34,450 nucleotides of DNA from Paenibacillaceae bacterium (GTDB lineage: Bacteria > Bacillota > Bacilli > Paenibacillales > Paenibacillaceae): positions 1 to 34,450 of the forward strand of contig CAAFUF010000021.1 in NCBI GenBank assembly GCA_900766135.1. Reading direction: 5' to 3'. The translations under genes were made by a program, and so were the position numbers. How positions within the stretch are numbered: the first letter of the stretch is position 1; each line of letters starts with the position of its first letter. The notes below the pieces were generated by a model. The model did no database searches and was not told the origin of the DNA. It saw only the letters and a list, made by a program, of their open reading frames with translations. This document shows positions 1 through 8,004 of the stretch, piece by piece.

Positions 1-190
1 ATCTTGAATTCAGCCGGGCCTTCCGTTGCTCACGTAGCCTTCAACTACGCTGCGCTACTCAGTCCCTAGCTTCATCCAACCTTCTCGGTGCTGAAAAGCT
101 AACGTTTTGAACCTTGATTGAAGAGGAAGTTCAAAAAGTTATTTTCTTATCACGAAGCAGAACCAAGAAGGGGATTCGACGTCGAATCTT
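1..190. repeat. MITE-like repeat, two partial tandem units
   Basis: Positions 1-112 are the right part of a repeat unit ending in GTTTTGAAC; a second unit opens with GTTCAAAAAGTT at 129 and runs to about 190, stopping just before the nadD ribosome binding site. The same sequence blocks (AATTCAGCCGGGCC, GTTGCTCACGTAG, CTTCATCCAACCTTCTCGG) occur at 29098-29362 and, inverted, at 16431-16597. The fullest copy is bounded by inverted GTTCAAAAAGTC/GACTTTTTGAAC. No coding sequence is visible. This fits a non-autonomous transposon derivative, but no parent transposase is in the window. Confidence 0.7.
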
Positions 191-215
191 ATAAGGTTCG
201 TGGAGGAAACGTGAA

Positions 216-809
216 ATGAAAAAAGTCGGAATTATGGGCGGGGCGTTTGATCCGATTCACCTCGGCCATCTCCTGGCGGCGGAAGCCGCCAGAGAACAAT
301 ATCATCTGGAAGAGATCTGGTTCATGCCCTCCCATATCCCTCCGCACAAGCATCAGGCCGGCGTAAGCGGCCAGCAGCGGCTGGAGATGGTGGAGGCGGC
401 GATCGCCAGCCATCCCGCTTTTCAGCCGCTCGACATTGAGCTGCGCCGCGGCGGGGTATCCTATACGGTGGACACGATCCGGGAGCTCCGCTCCCTGCAT
501 CCCGATTTGGAATTCTATTTCATCATCGGGGCCGACATGGTCAATTACCTGCCTAAATGGGAAGGGATTGAGGATTTGGCCGGGATGCTCTCGTTTATCG
601 GGCTGCAGCGCCCCGGAAGCTTCCTGGAGCTGGACGCTCTGCCTCCGTTTATTCAGGATGCGGTGCAGCTTGCGGAGATGCCGCTCGTCGATATTTCCTC
701 AAGCCTGATTCGCAGCCGCTTATCCGCCGGACGTTCGATCAGGTACATGGTTCCGGATGCCGTGTATGAATATATGACAAGGAGCGGATTGTATGGGTTA
801 CAGCCGTGA
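216..809 (+). CDS. nadD: Nicotinate-nucleotide adenylyltransferase NadD
   Basis: Adenylates nicotinate mononucleotide to deamido-NAD in NAD biosynthesis. The 197-aa protein has the usual length and opens with the nucleotidyltransferase signature GGAFDPIHLGHL (residues 8-19, HxGH type). Near residue 160 it has the second ATP-binding motif, SSSLIRSRL. The ATG at 216 follows GGAGG (202-206). It heads a tight operon with yqeK (17-nt overlap), rsfS and the S1 protein, the standard Bacilli arrangement. In many relatives aroE and yhbY lie upstream; here a repeat element fills the sequence directly upstream to the window edge. Confidence 0.96.
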   Translation: MKKVGIMGGAFDPIHLGHLLAAEAAREQYHLEEIWFMPSHIPPHKHQAGVSGQQRLEMVEAAIASHPAFQPLDIELRRGGVSYTVDTIRELRSLHPDLEFYFIIGADMVNYLPKWEGIEDLAGMLSFIGLQRPGSFLELDALPPFIQDAVQLAEMPLVDISSSLIRSRLSAGRSIRYMVPDAVYEYMTRSGLYGLQP

Positions 810-1380
810 AGAACTGATCGCCGCCGTTTCGGCGGGGATGCCGGCCAAACGCTGGAAGCATGTCGAAGGCGTGATGGAGAGCGCGGTGATCCTGGCCAAA
901 CGGTACGGAGCCGATCCGGTCAAAGCCGATTTGGCCGCCCTGTTGCATGACTTGGCCAAGTTTTGGCCGATCGAGGAGCAGGAAGCCATCATCCGCGATA
1001 ACGGCTTGAACGCCGAGTTGCTCCGGCATGACAAGCAATTGCTGCATGCCGAGGTAGGGGCTTTCGTCTCCCGGCGGGATTACGGCGTGGAGGACGAGGA
1101 AGTGCTGGACGCGGTCCGCTACCATACCTCCGGCCGGGAGGGGATGACCCTGCTGGACAAAATCGTCTGTCTGGCCGATTATATCGAGCCGGGGCGCGAG
1201 TTTCCGGGCGTGGAGAAGATTCGCGAGCTGGCAGAAACGAGTTTGGAAGACGCGCTGGTTGCGGGGTTCGATTCGACGATCTCTTTTTTGCTGGAGAAAG
1301 GAAAACCGATCTTCCCGCTGACGGTGTTGGCGCGTAATGATCTGATAGTAAACCGAACCAAATCAAGGGAGGCTGAGTGA
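793..1380 (+). CDS. yqeK: YqeK, HD-domain bis(5'-nucleosyl)-tetraphosphatase
   Basis: A 195-aa HD-superfamily phosphohydrolase. The metal-binding motif is visible as LLHDLAK (His52-Asp53), with the upstream conserved His23 in WKHVEGV and a downstream RYHTSG segment. Members of the YqeK family hydrolyse diadenosine tetraphosphate symmetrically and are almost always next to nadD and rsfS, as here. The ATG lies inside the nadD reading frame and the stop is directly followed by the rsfS start, so the three genes are probably translationally coupled. Confidence 0.94.
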   Translation: MGYSREELIAAVSAGMPAKRWKHVEGVMESAVILAKRYGADPVKADLAALLHDLAKFWPIEEQEAIIRDNGLNAELLRHDKQLLHAEVGAFVSRRDYGVEDEEVLDAVRYHTSGREGMTLLDKIVCLADYIEPGREFPGVEKIRELAETSLEDALVAGFDSTISFLLEKGKPIFPLTVLARNDLIVNRTKSREAE

Positions 1381-1728
1381 ATGGCGGTAAGTTCGAACGA
1401 ATTATTGAATATGGCGGTGCAAGCTGCAGACGATAAAAAAGCGATGAATATCGTGGCGCTGGATTTGAAGGGGATTTCCCTGATCGCGGACTATTTCGTG
1501 ATCTGTCACGGCAACTCGGATACGCAGGTGCAGGCGATCGCCACCGAGGTCCGAAAAAGAGCGCATGAGGCCGGCGCGCAGGTCCGCGGCATCGAAGGCA
1601 TGGATTCCGCCCGGTGGGTGCTGATGGATCTTGGCGACGTGGTTGTTCATGTGTTCCATCGCGATGAGCGCGAATATTACAATATCGAGCGTCTTTGGTC
1701 GGATGCCAAAGTCGTGGAGACGGTATGA
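1381..1728 (+). CDS. rsfS: Ribosome silencing factor RsfS
   Basis: A 115-aa RsfS/Iojap (DUF143) protein. The family binds ribosomal protein L14 and blocks 30S-50S joining when nutrients are scarce. The core ISLIADYFVICHGNSDTQVQ and the later RGIEGMDSARWVLMD and VVHVFH segments are typical. The ATG directly follows the yqeK TGA, and its own TGA overlaps the ATG of the next gene. Confidence 0.96.
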   Translation: MAVSSNELLNMAVQAADDKKAMNIVALDLKGISLIADYFVICHGNSDTQVQAIATEVRKRAHEAGAQVRGIEGMDSARWVLMDLGDVVVHVFHRDEREYYNIERLWSDAKVVETV

Positions 1729-2642
1729 GCCTGGTCGCGGGAACCATCGTAGCTTTGCCGATCGATCGCGAGGTATCGCCGTACGGATATTTTCTGAGCG
1801 CTGGCGGGCAGGACGTCCTGCTTCATTACTCCGAGCTGTCTCGCCAGGTCAAGCCGGGGGAAACGGTCGAGGTCTTCCTGTTCTATGATACGGAGGACCG
1901 TCTGGCGGCCACGATGAAGAAACCTTATCTCACGTTAGGCGAGCTGGCGCTGTTAGAAGTGGCGGACGTGCATCCGCGGCTGGGCTGCTTCCTGGAGATG
2001 GGGCTTGGCCGCCAGCTGCTGCTGCCGATCCGGGAGCTGCCTGAGCTGAAGGAACTGCATCCGCAGGTTGGCGACCGGGTGTACGTCATCATGGAGCACG
2101 ATAAGCAGGGGCGGCTCAAAGCCAAGCTGGCGGGCGAGCAGGAGCTGGCCCCTCACGCCTTCCATGCCCCGGAATCCTGGAAGAACCAATGGCTGGACGC
2201 CATCGTCTACAAGCCGCTGCAAATGGGGACGTTTGTCGTCGTTCAGGGCGGCGTGCTGGGATTTGGCGCGATCGGGATGATTCATGCGACCGAGCGTAAC
2301 CGACTGTTGCGCTTGGGCGAGCGGGTACAGGTGCGCGTGGCCCATATCCGCGAGGACGGGCGCGTGAACCTGGCGATGGCACCGCGCAAGGAAATCGGCA
2401 TGGGTCAGGATGCGGAACGGATCCTCGCGTATCTGGAGAGCCGTCCGGGCGGCGGTATGCCGTATTCCGACGCAACCCCGCCGGATCTGATCAAGCAGCG
2501 GTTTGCCATCAGCAAATCCGCGTTCAAGCGGGCGATCGGCAAGCTGATGAAGGAAGGCAAGGTCGTTCAGAAAGAAAATTGGACCTATTTGGCCGAGAAG
2601 CCGGCCGCCGGCGGGGACGAACCGAAACAGCCGGAAGCCTAA
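1725..2642 (+). CDS. cvfB: S1-domain RNA-binding protein, CvfB/YitL family
   Basis: A 305-aa protein of the CvfB family: tandem S1-like OB folds (roughly residues 1-65, 70-140 and 150-225) followed by a winged-helix domain (about residues 235-295, from ILAYLESRPGG to WTYLAEK). In Staphylococcus aureus CvfB affects virulence gene expression through RNA binding; the role in this organism is unknown. I take the ATG at 1725, which overlaps the rsfS stop as ATGA. A more upstream in-frame start would sit inside rsfS. The C-terminal tail (KPAAGGDEPKQPEA) looks disordered. Confidence 0.88.
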   Translation: MSLVAGTIVALPIDREVSPYGYFLSAGGQDVLLHYSELSRQVKPGETVEVFLFYDTEDRLAATMKKPYLTLGELALLEVADVHPRLGCFLEMGLGRQLLLPIRELPELKELHPQVGDRVYVIMEHDKQGRLKAKLAGEQELAPHAFHAPESWKNQWLDAIVYKPLQMGTFVVVQGGVLGFGAIGMIHATERNRLLRLGERVQVRVAHIREDGRVNLAMAPRKEIGMGQDAERILAYLESRPGGGMPYSDATPPDLIKQRFAISKSAFKRAIGKLMKEGKVVQKENWTYLAEKPAAGGDEPKQPEA

Positions 2643-2675
2643 ATCACGGAAAAAGCAGCATCCCGACAGAAAGCG

Positions 2676-3464
2676 GTGACGAGCAAGCCCATGGCATCTT
2701 ATCGGAAATTTGCTTATGTGTACGACGAATTGATGGAGGACATGCCTTACCCGGACTGGATTCGGTTTGCCCGCACGGCTTGGGAGCGGCACGGGATGCC
2801 GAGGACGGTCGTCGATCTTGGCTGCGGAACCGGCAGCATCACGATCCCGCTGGTCAATGCCGGGTTCGAGGTAACGGGCATCGACTTGTCCGCCGACATG
2901 CTGGCGGTAGCCCGCCGCAAAATGGAAACGACGCCCCAAGGCGCCCGGCTGTTCCGCGAGGGCAGCGTGCGCTGGGTGCAGCAGGATATGACGGAGTGGT
3001 CCGCGCCCGAGCCGGTCGATGCCGTCATTTCTTTTTGCGATTGCCTGAACTATTTGCTGGAAGAGGACGATATCGTCCGGACCTTCCGCCGTACATACGA
3101 AGGGCTAAAGCCCGGAGGGACGTTCCTGTTCGACGTGCACCATCCCAACACCTTGATCCGGTACGAAGAGGAGCAGCCCTTTATTTGGGATGAGCCAAGC
3201 GTGTCCTATATCTGGACGTGCGAAAGGGATGCCTATCGCAACGAGATCGAACATCATCTGACGATTTTCGCCCGCGAGGAGGAACAAGGCCCCGGGCTGT
3301 ACCGCCGGTTCGAAGAGACGCATATCCAGCGGGCCTACGACCCGGCATGGATGAGAAGCGAGCTGCTGCGCTGCGGATTCCGCGACGTCACCATCTATGC
3401 CGATTTCGAGTGGGTAGAGGCGGTGGAGGATGCGGCCCGGCTCTTTTTTGTGGCGGTAAAATAG
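2676..3464 (+). CDS. Class I SAM-dependent methyltransferase, YqeM-like
   Basis: A 262-aa Rossmann-fold methyltransferase. Motif I is VVDLGCGTGSI (about residues 46-56), motif II VTGIDLSADML, and VDAVISFCDCLNYL matches motif IV. The N-terminus (FAYVYDELM) resembles B. subtilis YqeM, which is also downstream of rsfS. The substrate is unknown. The start is ambiguous: GTG at 2676 lies close behind AGAAAG, while ATG at 2691 gives a protein starting like the family but has a poor binding site. It is 33 nt after the S1 gene and closes the operon. Confidence 0.88.
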   Translation: MTSKPMASYRKFAYVYDELMEDMPYPDWIRFARTAWERHGMPRTVVDLGCGTGSITIPLVNAGFEVTGIDLSADMLAVARRKMETTPQGARLFREGSVRWVQQDMTEWSAPEPVDAVISFCDCLNYLLEEDDIVRTFRRTYEGLKPGGTFLFDVHHPNTLIRYEEEQPFIWDEPSVSYIWTCERDAYRNEIEHHLTIFAREEEQGPGLYRRFEETHIQRAYDPAWMRSELLRCGFRDVTIYADFEWVEAVEDAARLFFVAVK

Positions 3465-3510
3465 ACGGTGATTCCGTTTTGAAACCCCAGCGGCGGCGGT
3501 CCCATCCGAA

Positions 3511-3640
3511 TAGCTGCAAGAGTGCAGGTGTTTTTGGTGATAATCGGGCTTAGCTCCCTATTCTCGCAGAAATAACTGCATCTTTGCAGCAATTCGCGAA
3601 ATTGAGCCAAAACTTGAGGAATTAACTGTACTTCTGCACT
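3511..3640. repeat. Intergenic palindromic repeat element (TGCA-type), partial copy
   Basis: Fills most of the gap between the methyltransferase and the SGNH hydrolase. It holds three 14-bp imperfect palindromes: CTGCAAGAGTGCAG (3514), CTGCATCTTTGCAG (3576) and CTGTACTTCTGCAC (3626), spaced 62 and 50 bp. The last two are in opposite orientation to the first. The motif type and the 51/62 spacing recur at 16051-16238, where a fuller four-motif copy exists. No open reading frame is apparent. Confidence 0.6.
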
Positions 3641-3714
3641 AATTTCTTCATGGAGGGCGATGGATTCCAAAGTTATAATGGGAAACAGAGTCCAATGGAA
3701 AGTGGGGGAAACGC

Positions 3715-4365
3715 ATGAAGAAGCAATGCACGGTGTTATTCCAAGGGGATTCCATCACGGATGGGAACCGGGGGCGCGACGACGACCTGAATCATATTCT
3801 GGGGCATGGGTATGCCTATATCATCGCCGCGAAGTTAGGCAACCCATTTGCCCATTTGCAACCTACCTTCATTAACCGGGGGGTGAGCGGCGACCGGGTC
3901 TCCGACCTCTACGCAAGATGGAACGAAGATGCGATCAGCCTGAAGCCGGACGTGATCAGCTTGCTAGTAGGCGTGAACGACGCCTGGCGGCAAATAAGCG
4001 GCGAACCTAGCGGGGCGACGGACCGCTTCGAACGCGCTTACCGTCATTTGTTGGAGGAGACGCGGGAGGTGCTGCCGAGCACCAAGCTGGTGTTATGCGA
4101 GCCGTTCATCTTGAACACCGGAGCTACGGCGGAAAAATGGACCGAGTGGGAGCTCCTGATGAACAGGTACCAGGACACTGTGCGCCAGTTGGCGGAGGAG
4201 TTCGGGGCGGTGCATGTCCCGCTGCAGGACGCTTTTGATGCGGCAACCGAAAAAGCGGAGGCCGCATATTGGCTCTGGGACGGCGTCCATCCGACGGCGG
4301 CGGGCCACGATTTGCTGGCCGAACGTTGGCTGGAGGTCGTGGAGCGCAGCGGATTGTGGGACTAG
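3715..4365 (+). CDS. SGNH/GDSL hydrolase
   Basis: A 216-aa cytoplasmic (no signal peptide) SGNH esterase/lipase-family protein. Block I is FQGDSITDG with nucleophile Ser13; block II is the Gly in RGVSGDRV; block III is GVND (86-89); block V is DGVHP with Asp189 and His192. Members deacetylate or hydrolyse ester groups on carbohydrates or lipids; the exact substrate cannot be read from sequence. The ATG at 3715 follows GGGGGAAACGC. It stands alone, with a shared bidirectional terminator to the convergent XRE gene. Confidence 0.93.
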   Translation: MKKQCTVLFQGDSITDGNRGRDDDLNHILGHGYAYIIAAKLGNPFAHLQPTFINRGVSGDRVSDLYARWNEDAISLKPDVISLLVGVNDAWRQISGEPSGATDRFERAYRHLLEETREVLPSTKLVLCEPFILNTGATAEKWTEWELLMNRYQDTVRQLAEEFGAVHVPLQDAFDAATEKAEAAYWLWDGVHPTAAGHDLLAERWLEVVERSGLWD

Positions 4366-4377
4366 GCGAACATAATT

Positions 4378-4416
4378 AAAGGGTTTAAAGCGGAGGTTTC
4401 CGTTTTAAACCCTTTT
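4378..4416. terminator. Bidirectional intrinsic terminator
   Basis: AAAGGGTTTAAAGCGGA (4378) pairs with TCCGTTTTAAACCCTTT (to about 4415), flanked by A-rich and T-rich tracts on both sides. It sits between two convergent stop codons, so it can serve both genes. Confidence 0.85.
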
Positions 4417-4744
4417 ATTTTTGGCGGAACATTTCTCTCAATACACGATAGGCGCGTGCTTGTTCCTCGGCTGGTTGTTCCTGCAGCAGCTGTACGATTT
4501 GCCAAATCCAGGTCTGATCCTGAAGCTCATCGTATCCCGGATTCCGGAATAAGGCATACACGCTGACTTGCAATGCATCCGCGATTTTATGCAGCGTTTC
4601 GAGCTGCACGTTCTGCTCCCCGCGTTCCAACCGTCCGATGTAGGAACCATAGGTTTCCGTTGATTCGGCCAGTTGCTCCTGAGTTAATCCCTTGAGCTTG
4701 CGATAATATCTCACATTCTTCCCGACTTGCTTAGCTACTTCCAT
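4415..4744 (-). CDS. XRE-family transcriptional regulator, SinR-like size
   Basis: A 109-aa regulator. The N-terminal Cro/C1 helix-turn-helix spans about residues 8-62 (VRYYRKLKGLTQEQLAE ... YIGRLERGEQNVQLETLHKIADALQV), followed by a short helical tail rich in Gln and Glu. I choose ATG at 4744 because GAGAGGTGG sits just upstream. The open frame extends further upstream, but those residues do not resemble the family. It is transcribed away from the first HTH-TPR receptor gene across a 238-bp AT-rich gap and could share regulation with it (inference). The target is unknown. Confidence 0.88.
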   Translation of the reverse strand: MEVAKQVGKNVRYYRKLKGLTQEQLAESTETYGSYIGRLERGEQNVQLETLHKIADALQVSVYALFRNPGYDELQDQTWIWQIVQLLQEQPAEEQARAYRVLREMFRQK

Positions 4745-4853
4745 GTAGGCCACCTCTCGTATTAAGTTTAGTCCAAGCTGAGGGGCGAACTGGAGAGTGT
4801 TATAAGTTTTATATTCTTTAGAAAAGAATTCACAAATTCTATATTGTATATTA

Positions 4854-4882
4854 TTGACAAAAATAGATTGGTATATTAGATT
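4854..4882 (+). promoter_or_regulatory. Predicted sigma-A promoter of receptor gene 1
   Basis: TTGACA at 4854-4859, a 17-bp spacer, then TAGATT at 4877-4882, in a strongly AT-rich gap. A start near 4889 would give a leader of about 95 nt before the receptor ATG at 4983. The -35 is perfect; the -10 matches at four of six positions. Confidence 0.5.
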
Positions 4883-4982
4883 TGAAATAGCAATATTACC
4901 CATTAACTGGCGGATACTTCTATTCCCTGATCAGGTTGTGGTTAATGCAAGGAATTGTAGGGTTGTTAGGAGTGGTTATCGA

Positions 4983-6374
4983 ATGAATCATACAACCACG
5001 ATTTTAACGGAATTGAGAGGTTTTATGAACCGGGAAAGCTTAAACATTAGCCAATTGAGCAGAATGGCGGGGCTGAACTCCGGTACCGTAAGTTCCATGA
5101 TCAACGGAAGGAAGGTGATGAGTGTTGAGCAATTGGATCGTCTGACGGCGTTGATGGGATTGGCGGAAGGGTACCTTTATGAAGAGTATTTTAAGGAGTA
5201 TTTGACCGAGGCGTCACCCAACTGGCGCAGAATCCGACCTTTCCTTTACCGGTGCGCCGAAGTCGGCAAACTGAGTTGCATTCAACAAACCGTAGATTTC
5301 TTGATGGACAATTTAATGTATTCCAGCCCGTTGTTTGAGGTGGCGGAGGACTTTTTTAGGAGTAATAAGCGTGAGGCAGCCGCACTCCTATATGAAGTGA
5401 TCGCTGAGAGCGAGCAGAAGCAACATTCGGAACGTTTGGCGGTTTGCCAGTACCGGTTGTTTATGATTCGACAAGGAACGGATCAAGAGCAGAATTATCA
5501 GGCGGCGATTCAGTTCGAGCCCTTTGTGGAGCGGTTGGATGAGGTGGAGCAGTTGGATGCGTTGAAGGATTTGGCTAATACGTATCGTGCTCTACGTCGA
5601 TGGGATAAGGTAGAGAAAACAATTAAAATTCTAGAACATAAGGCCAAAATTTACTATTTCTCTGAGCATCAACAGCGAGTAGAAACTCCCAAAAATACGA
5701 ATAAGCCGTTATTTTATTATTTAGCCTATACTTATTTGCTACATGCAAATATATACGGATTACGGGGAGATTATGAACAAGCATTACGATATATTCACTT
5801 TTGTGCAGATTTGAGCTGGGTGAAGGAAGATGATCAGGAAACACAACATTGGAAGACCCTTTTTCTAGATTGGGCACAGGCGAATACTCTGATGTTCAGG
5901 CTTTTCTCGGGAGATATAGGTGTACTTCCGGAGTATGTAGACTATGTCGCACCAAGAAAAGATGAGATTATACTCTCGCTAATAAATATCATGGAAGTAG
6001 CAAACCGATATGATATAAATGTTGATGATATAATTCAGCGCTTTGAAGAGGACATTAAATCTATATCTATACAACCAACAGCTATCGGAGTGTACTCTCA
6101 ACAGATGATATTAGATCGTACTTCCCGGCTTTTAAATGAATTCGCTAGTTATTATCTACATAAGAGGGAGTATGAGGAAGGATTTAAATATTTAATAGAT
6201 AGTTTGGAAATATGTGCAAAAATAAACAATAAAACGTGTATAATTAAGTGCGTAGGTTTATATGAGCTTTATAGGGCTTATGCTTCCCCTGAAACGATCT
6301 TAACCTACAAAAATTTCATTAATGAGGTGTACGAAGATGAAAAGAAAATGGACAACATTCCTCTTGCTAAGTAG
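4983..6374 (+). CDS. HTH-TPR peptide receptor 1 (RRNPP/AimR-like, Alo type)
   Basis: A 463-aa cytoplasmic regulator. The N-terminal XRE-like helix-turn-helix lies at about residues 18-60 (LNISQLSRMAGLNSGTVSSMING), followed by an all-helical region from about residue 80 built like TPR repeats (for example ALKDLANTYRALRRWDKVEKTIK and YLAYTYLLHANIYGLRGDYEQALRYI). This is the RRNPP plan, in which an imported short peptide binds the TPR part and changes DNA binding. I take ATG 4983, preceded by AGGAG; longer upstream residues are unlike the paralogs. A pro-peptide gene starts inside its last codons. The C-terminal half is noticeably more AT-rich than the N-terminal half. Closest to receptor 2, more distant from receptor 3. 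The regulated genes are unknown. Confidence 0.88.
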   Translation: MNHTTTILTELRGFMNRESLNISQLSRMAGLNSGTVSSMINGRKVMSVEQLDRLTALMGLAEGYLYEEYFKEYLTEASPNWRRIRPFLYRCAEVGKLSCIQQTVDFLMDNLMYSSPLFEVAEDFFRSNKREAAALLYEVIAESEQKQHSERLAVCQYRLFMIRQGTDQEQNYQAAIQFEPFVERLDEVEQLDALKDLANTYRALRRWDKVEKTIKILEHKAKIYYFSEHQQRVETPKNTNKPLFYYLAYTYLLHANIYGLRGDYEQALRYIHFCADLSWVKEDDQETQHWKTLFLDWAQANTLMFRLFSGDIGVLPEYVDYVAPRKDEIILSLINIMEVANRYDINVDDIIQRFEEDIKSISIQPTAIGVYSQQMILDRTSRLLNEFASYYLHKREYEEGFKYLIDSLEICAKINNKTCIIKCVGLYELYRAYASPETILTYKNFINEVYEDEKKMDNIPLAK

Positions 6375-6471
6375 CTTTTTACTAATCTTGCTCAGCCCAA
6401 TACAAATCTCCCAAAGTGAGACGTCAATTGGAGCAGTGTTCCATCTCTTTATGGACGTACATGGGGGTTAA
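6337..6471 (+). CDS. Secreted signalling pro-peptide 1 (receptor 1 partner)
   Basis: A 44-aa ORF in a different frame, overlapping the end of receptor 1 by 38 nt. GAGGTG at 6324-6329 lies 7 nt before the ATG, an ideal ribosome binding site. The product has a basic start (MKRKW), a hydrophobic core of about 15 residues rich in Leu (a signal peptide or membrane anchor), then a polar stretch and a C-terminus DVHGG. This is the architecture of Phr/AimP/AloP-type precursors, which are secreted and trimmed to a short C-terminal peptide that re-enters the cell. The mature form is predicted to lie in the last 5-10 residues (inference). A terminator follows 26 nt downstream. Confidence 0.8.
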   Translation: MKRKWTTFLLLSSFLLILLSPIQISQSETSIGAVFHLFMDVHGG

Positions 6472-6496
6472 TTTAGCTATCGGAACAGCGTTTTTC

Positions 6497-6528
6497 AAAG
6501 ACTAGCTCCTACGAGCTGGTCTTTTTTT
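6497..6528 (+). terminator. Intrinsic terminator after receptor 1/pro-peptide 1
   Basis: AAAGACTAGCTC (6497-6508), loop CTAC, GAGCTGGTCTTT (6513-6524) with one G-T pair, then a run of T. It closes the receptor-peptide unit. Confidence 0.85.
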
Positions 6529-6631
6529 GTCATGTCAGATTAATGCTTATTAATATTTGTTTTTCCAAATCTAGACATAATCCCCTAAAGTAATGATATA
6601 GTCTCATTTGCATAGATTGAGGAGGATTCAC

Positions 6632-7990
6632 TTGAATCACTTGAAATATCGAACCACAATTATTGCGGCAGTCCATCAATATATGGAGCGGAACGGGTTA
6701 AGTCTTACGCAATTGGCCAAGCAATGGGAACTGAACCCCGGGACGGTCAGCTCGATTCTGAACGGCAACCGTCCGCTCGCGGTAGAACAGTTAGAGCGGA
6801 TCACCGCGGTAATGGAACTTCCCCGAGGATATTTTTACAAGACATATATTAGCGAGTATTTGCATGAAGCAAACCCTGATTGGCGCAGGGTTAAACCATT
6901 GCTACAAAATTGCGCTGAATTGAATAGGCCAGACCTTATTCGGGAGATCGTCGGCTTGTTGTTGGATAACCCGTTATACGCTCATCTGCTGTTTGATCTG
7001 GCCGAAGAATTTTATAAAGCAGATCAATTTGAAGCAGCGGGGATATTGTACGAGGATGTAGCCATGACCGAGCGAAGACAACATTCTGAGCGGTTGGCCC
7101 TATGCCAGTACCGCTTGTTTCTCATCGGGCAAGGCCATGACCAGGATAAAAATTACCAGGCTGCGATCCAGTTCGAGCCTTTTGTAGAGCGTTTGGATGA
7201 GGCGAGTCAGCTGGATGCGCTAAAGGACTTAGCGAATGCTTACCGTGCGTTAAATCGCTGGGATAAAGTAGAAAACATTGTTCGAAAAATGGAGCAAAAG
7301 GCCCGAATTTATTACTTCTCGGGAAGGAAGAGAACCTTACTTCCCAAAAAGACGAACAGACCTTTGTTTTTTTACCTGGCTTATTCTTATCTTTTTCTAG
7401 GAAATATTTATGATATCCAGGGAGAATATGAAGAGGCGTTACGATATATTCGGCTTTACGCTGATTTAAGCTGGGTGAAGGAAAACGATCCGGAGACTCT
7501 GCATTGGAAAAAACTGTTTCAAGAGTGGGCGCAGGCAAATGCCCTTCTGACCAGACTATCTTCTGGAGATGTGAGTGTCTTTCCCGATTATGTGGCTAGT
7601 GTCGTCTCCAAAAAAGACGACACTGTTCTTGCCCTATTAAATATAATGGAAGCTGCCAATCGGTTTGACATAGATGTGGACGATATAATTCGGCGCTTTG
7701 AGATTGTTTCTTTAACAAAACAACCTGCTGCAAGGGGATTATACACTGAGCAAACGATTACTAATTGCGTTTCTCAACTTTTAATCGAATTAGCAACGTA
7801 CTATTTGCGCAAAGGCAAATATTCGGAGGGCTTTAACTATTTTATAGAGAGCCTGGAGCAATACTGTTATTTAAACATTCATAATCGATCCTTGATTATC
7901 AAATATGTGGAATTATTCGAACGTTATAAAAACTATGCTTCACCGCAAGTTATAGATGCCTATCAGGAATTGATCCGCAATTTAAAATAG
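6632..7990 (+). CDS. HTH-TPR peptide receptor 2 (RRNPP/AimR-like), apparently without a peptide gene
   Basis: A 452-aa paralog of receptor 1 with the same plan: helix-turn-helix at about residues 18-55 (LSLTQLAKQWELNPGTVSSILNG), then TPR-like helices. The middle is nearly identical to receptor 1 (AAIQFEPFVERLDE, QLDALKDLAN, ALRYI, DLSWVKE). I start it at TTG 6632, six nt after GAGGAGG (6619-6625); this aligns the N-terminus (MNHLKYRTT) with receptor 1 (MNHTTTI). The C-terminus stops at QELIRNLK, about ten residues short of receptors 1 and 3, exactly where their pro-peptide genes begin. No pro-peptide ORF follows. It may answer the peptide of receptor 1 or a peptide from elsewhere, or be an orphan (inference). 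Confidence 0.87.
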   Translation: MNHLKYRTTIIAAVHQYMERNGLSLTQLAKQWELNPGTVSSILNGNRPLAVEQLERITAVMELPRGYFYKTYISEYLHEANPDWRRVKPLLQNCAELNRPDLIREIVGLLLDNPLYAHLLFDLAEEFYKADQFEAAGILYEDVAMTERRQHSERLALCQYRLFLIGQGHDQDKNYQAAIQFEPFVERLDEASQLDALKDLANAYRALNRWDKVENIVRKMEQKARIYYFSGRKRTLLPKKTNRPLFFYLAYSYLFLGNIYDIQGEYEEALRYIRLYADLSWVKENDPETLHWKKLFQEWAQANALLTRLSSGDVSVFPDYVASVVSKKDDTVLALLNIMEAANRFDIDVDDIIRRFEIVSLTKQPAARGLYTEQTITNCVSQLLIELATYYLRKGKYSEGFNYFIESLEQYCYLNIHNRSLIIKYVELFERYKNYASPQVIDAYQELIRNLK

Positions 7991-8004
7991 CGATTCGACT
8001 GGCT

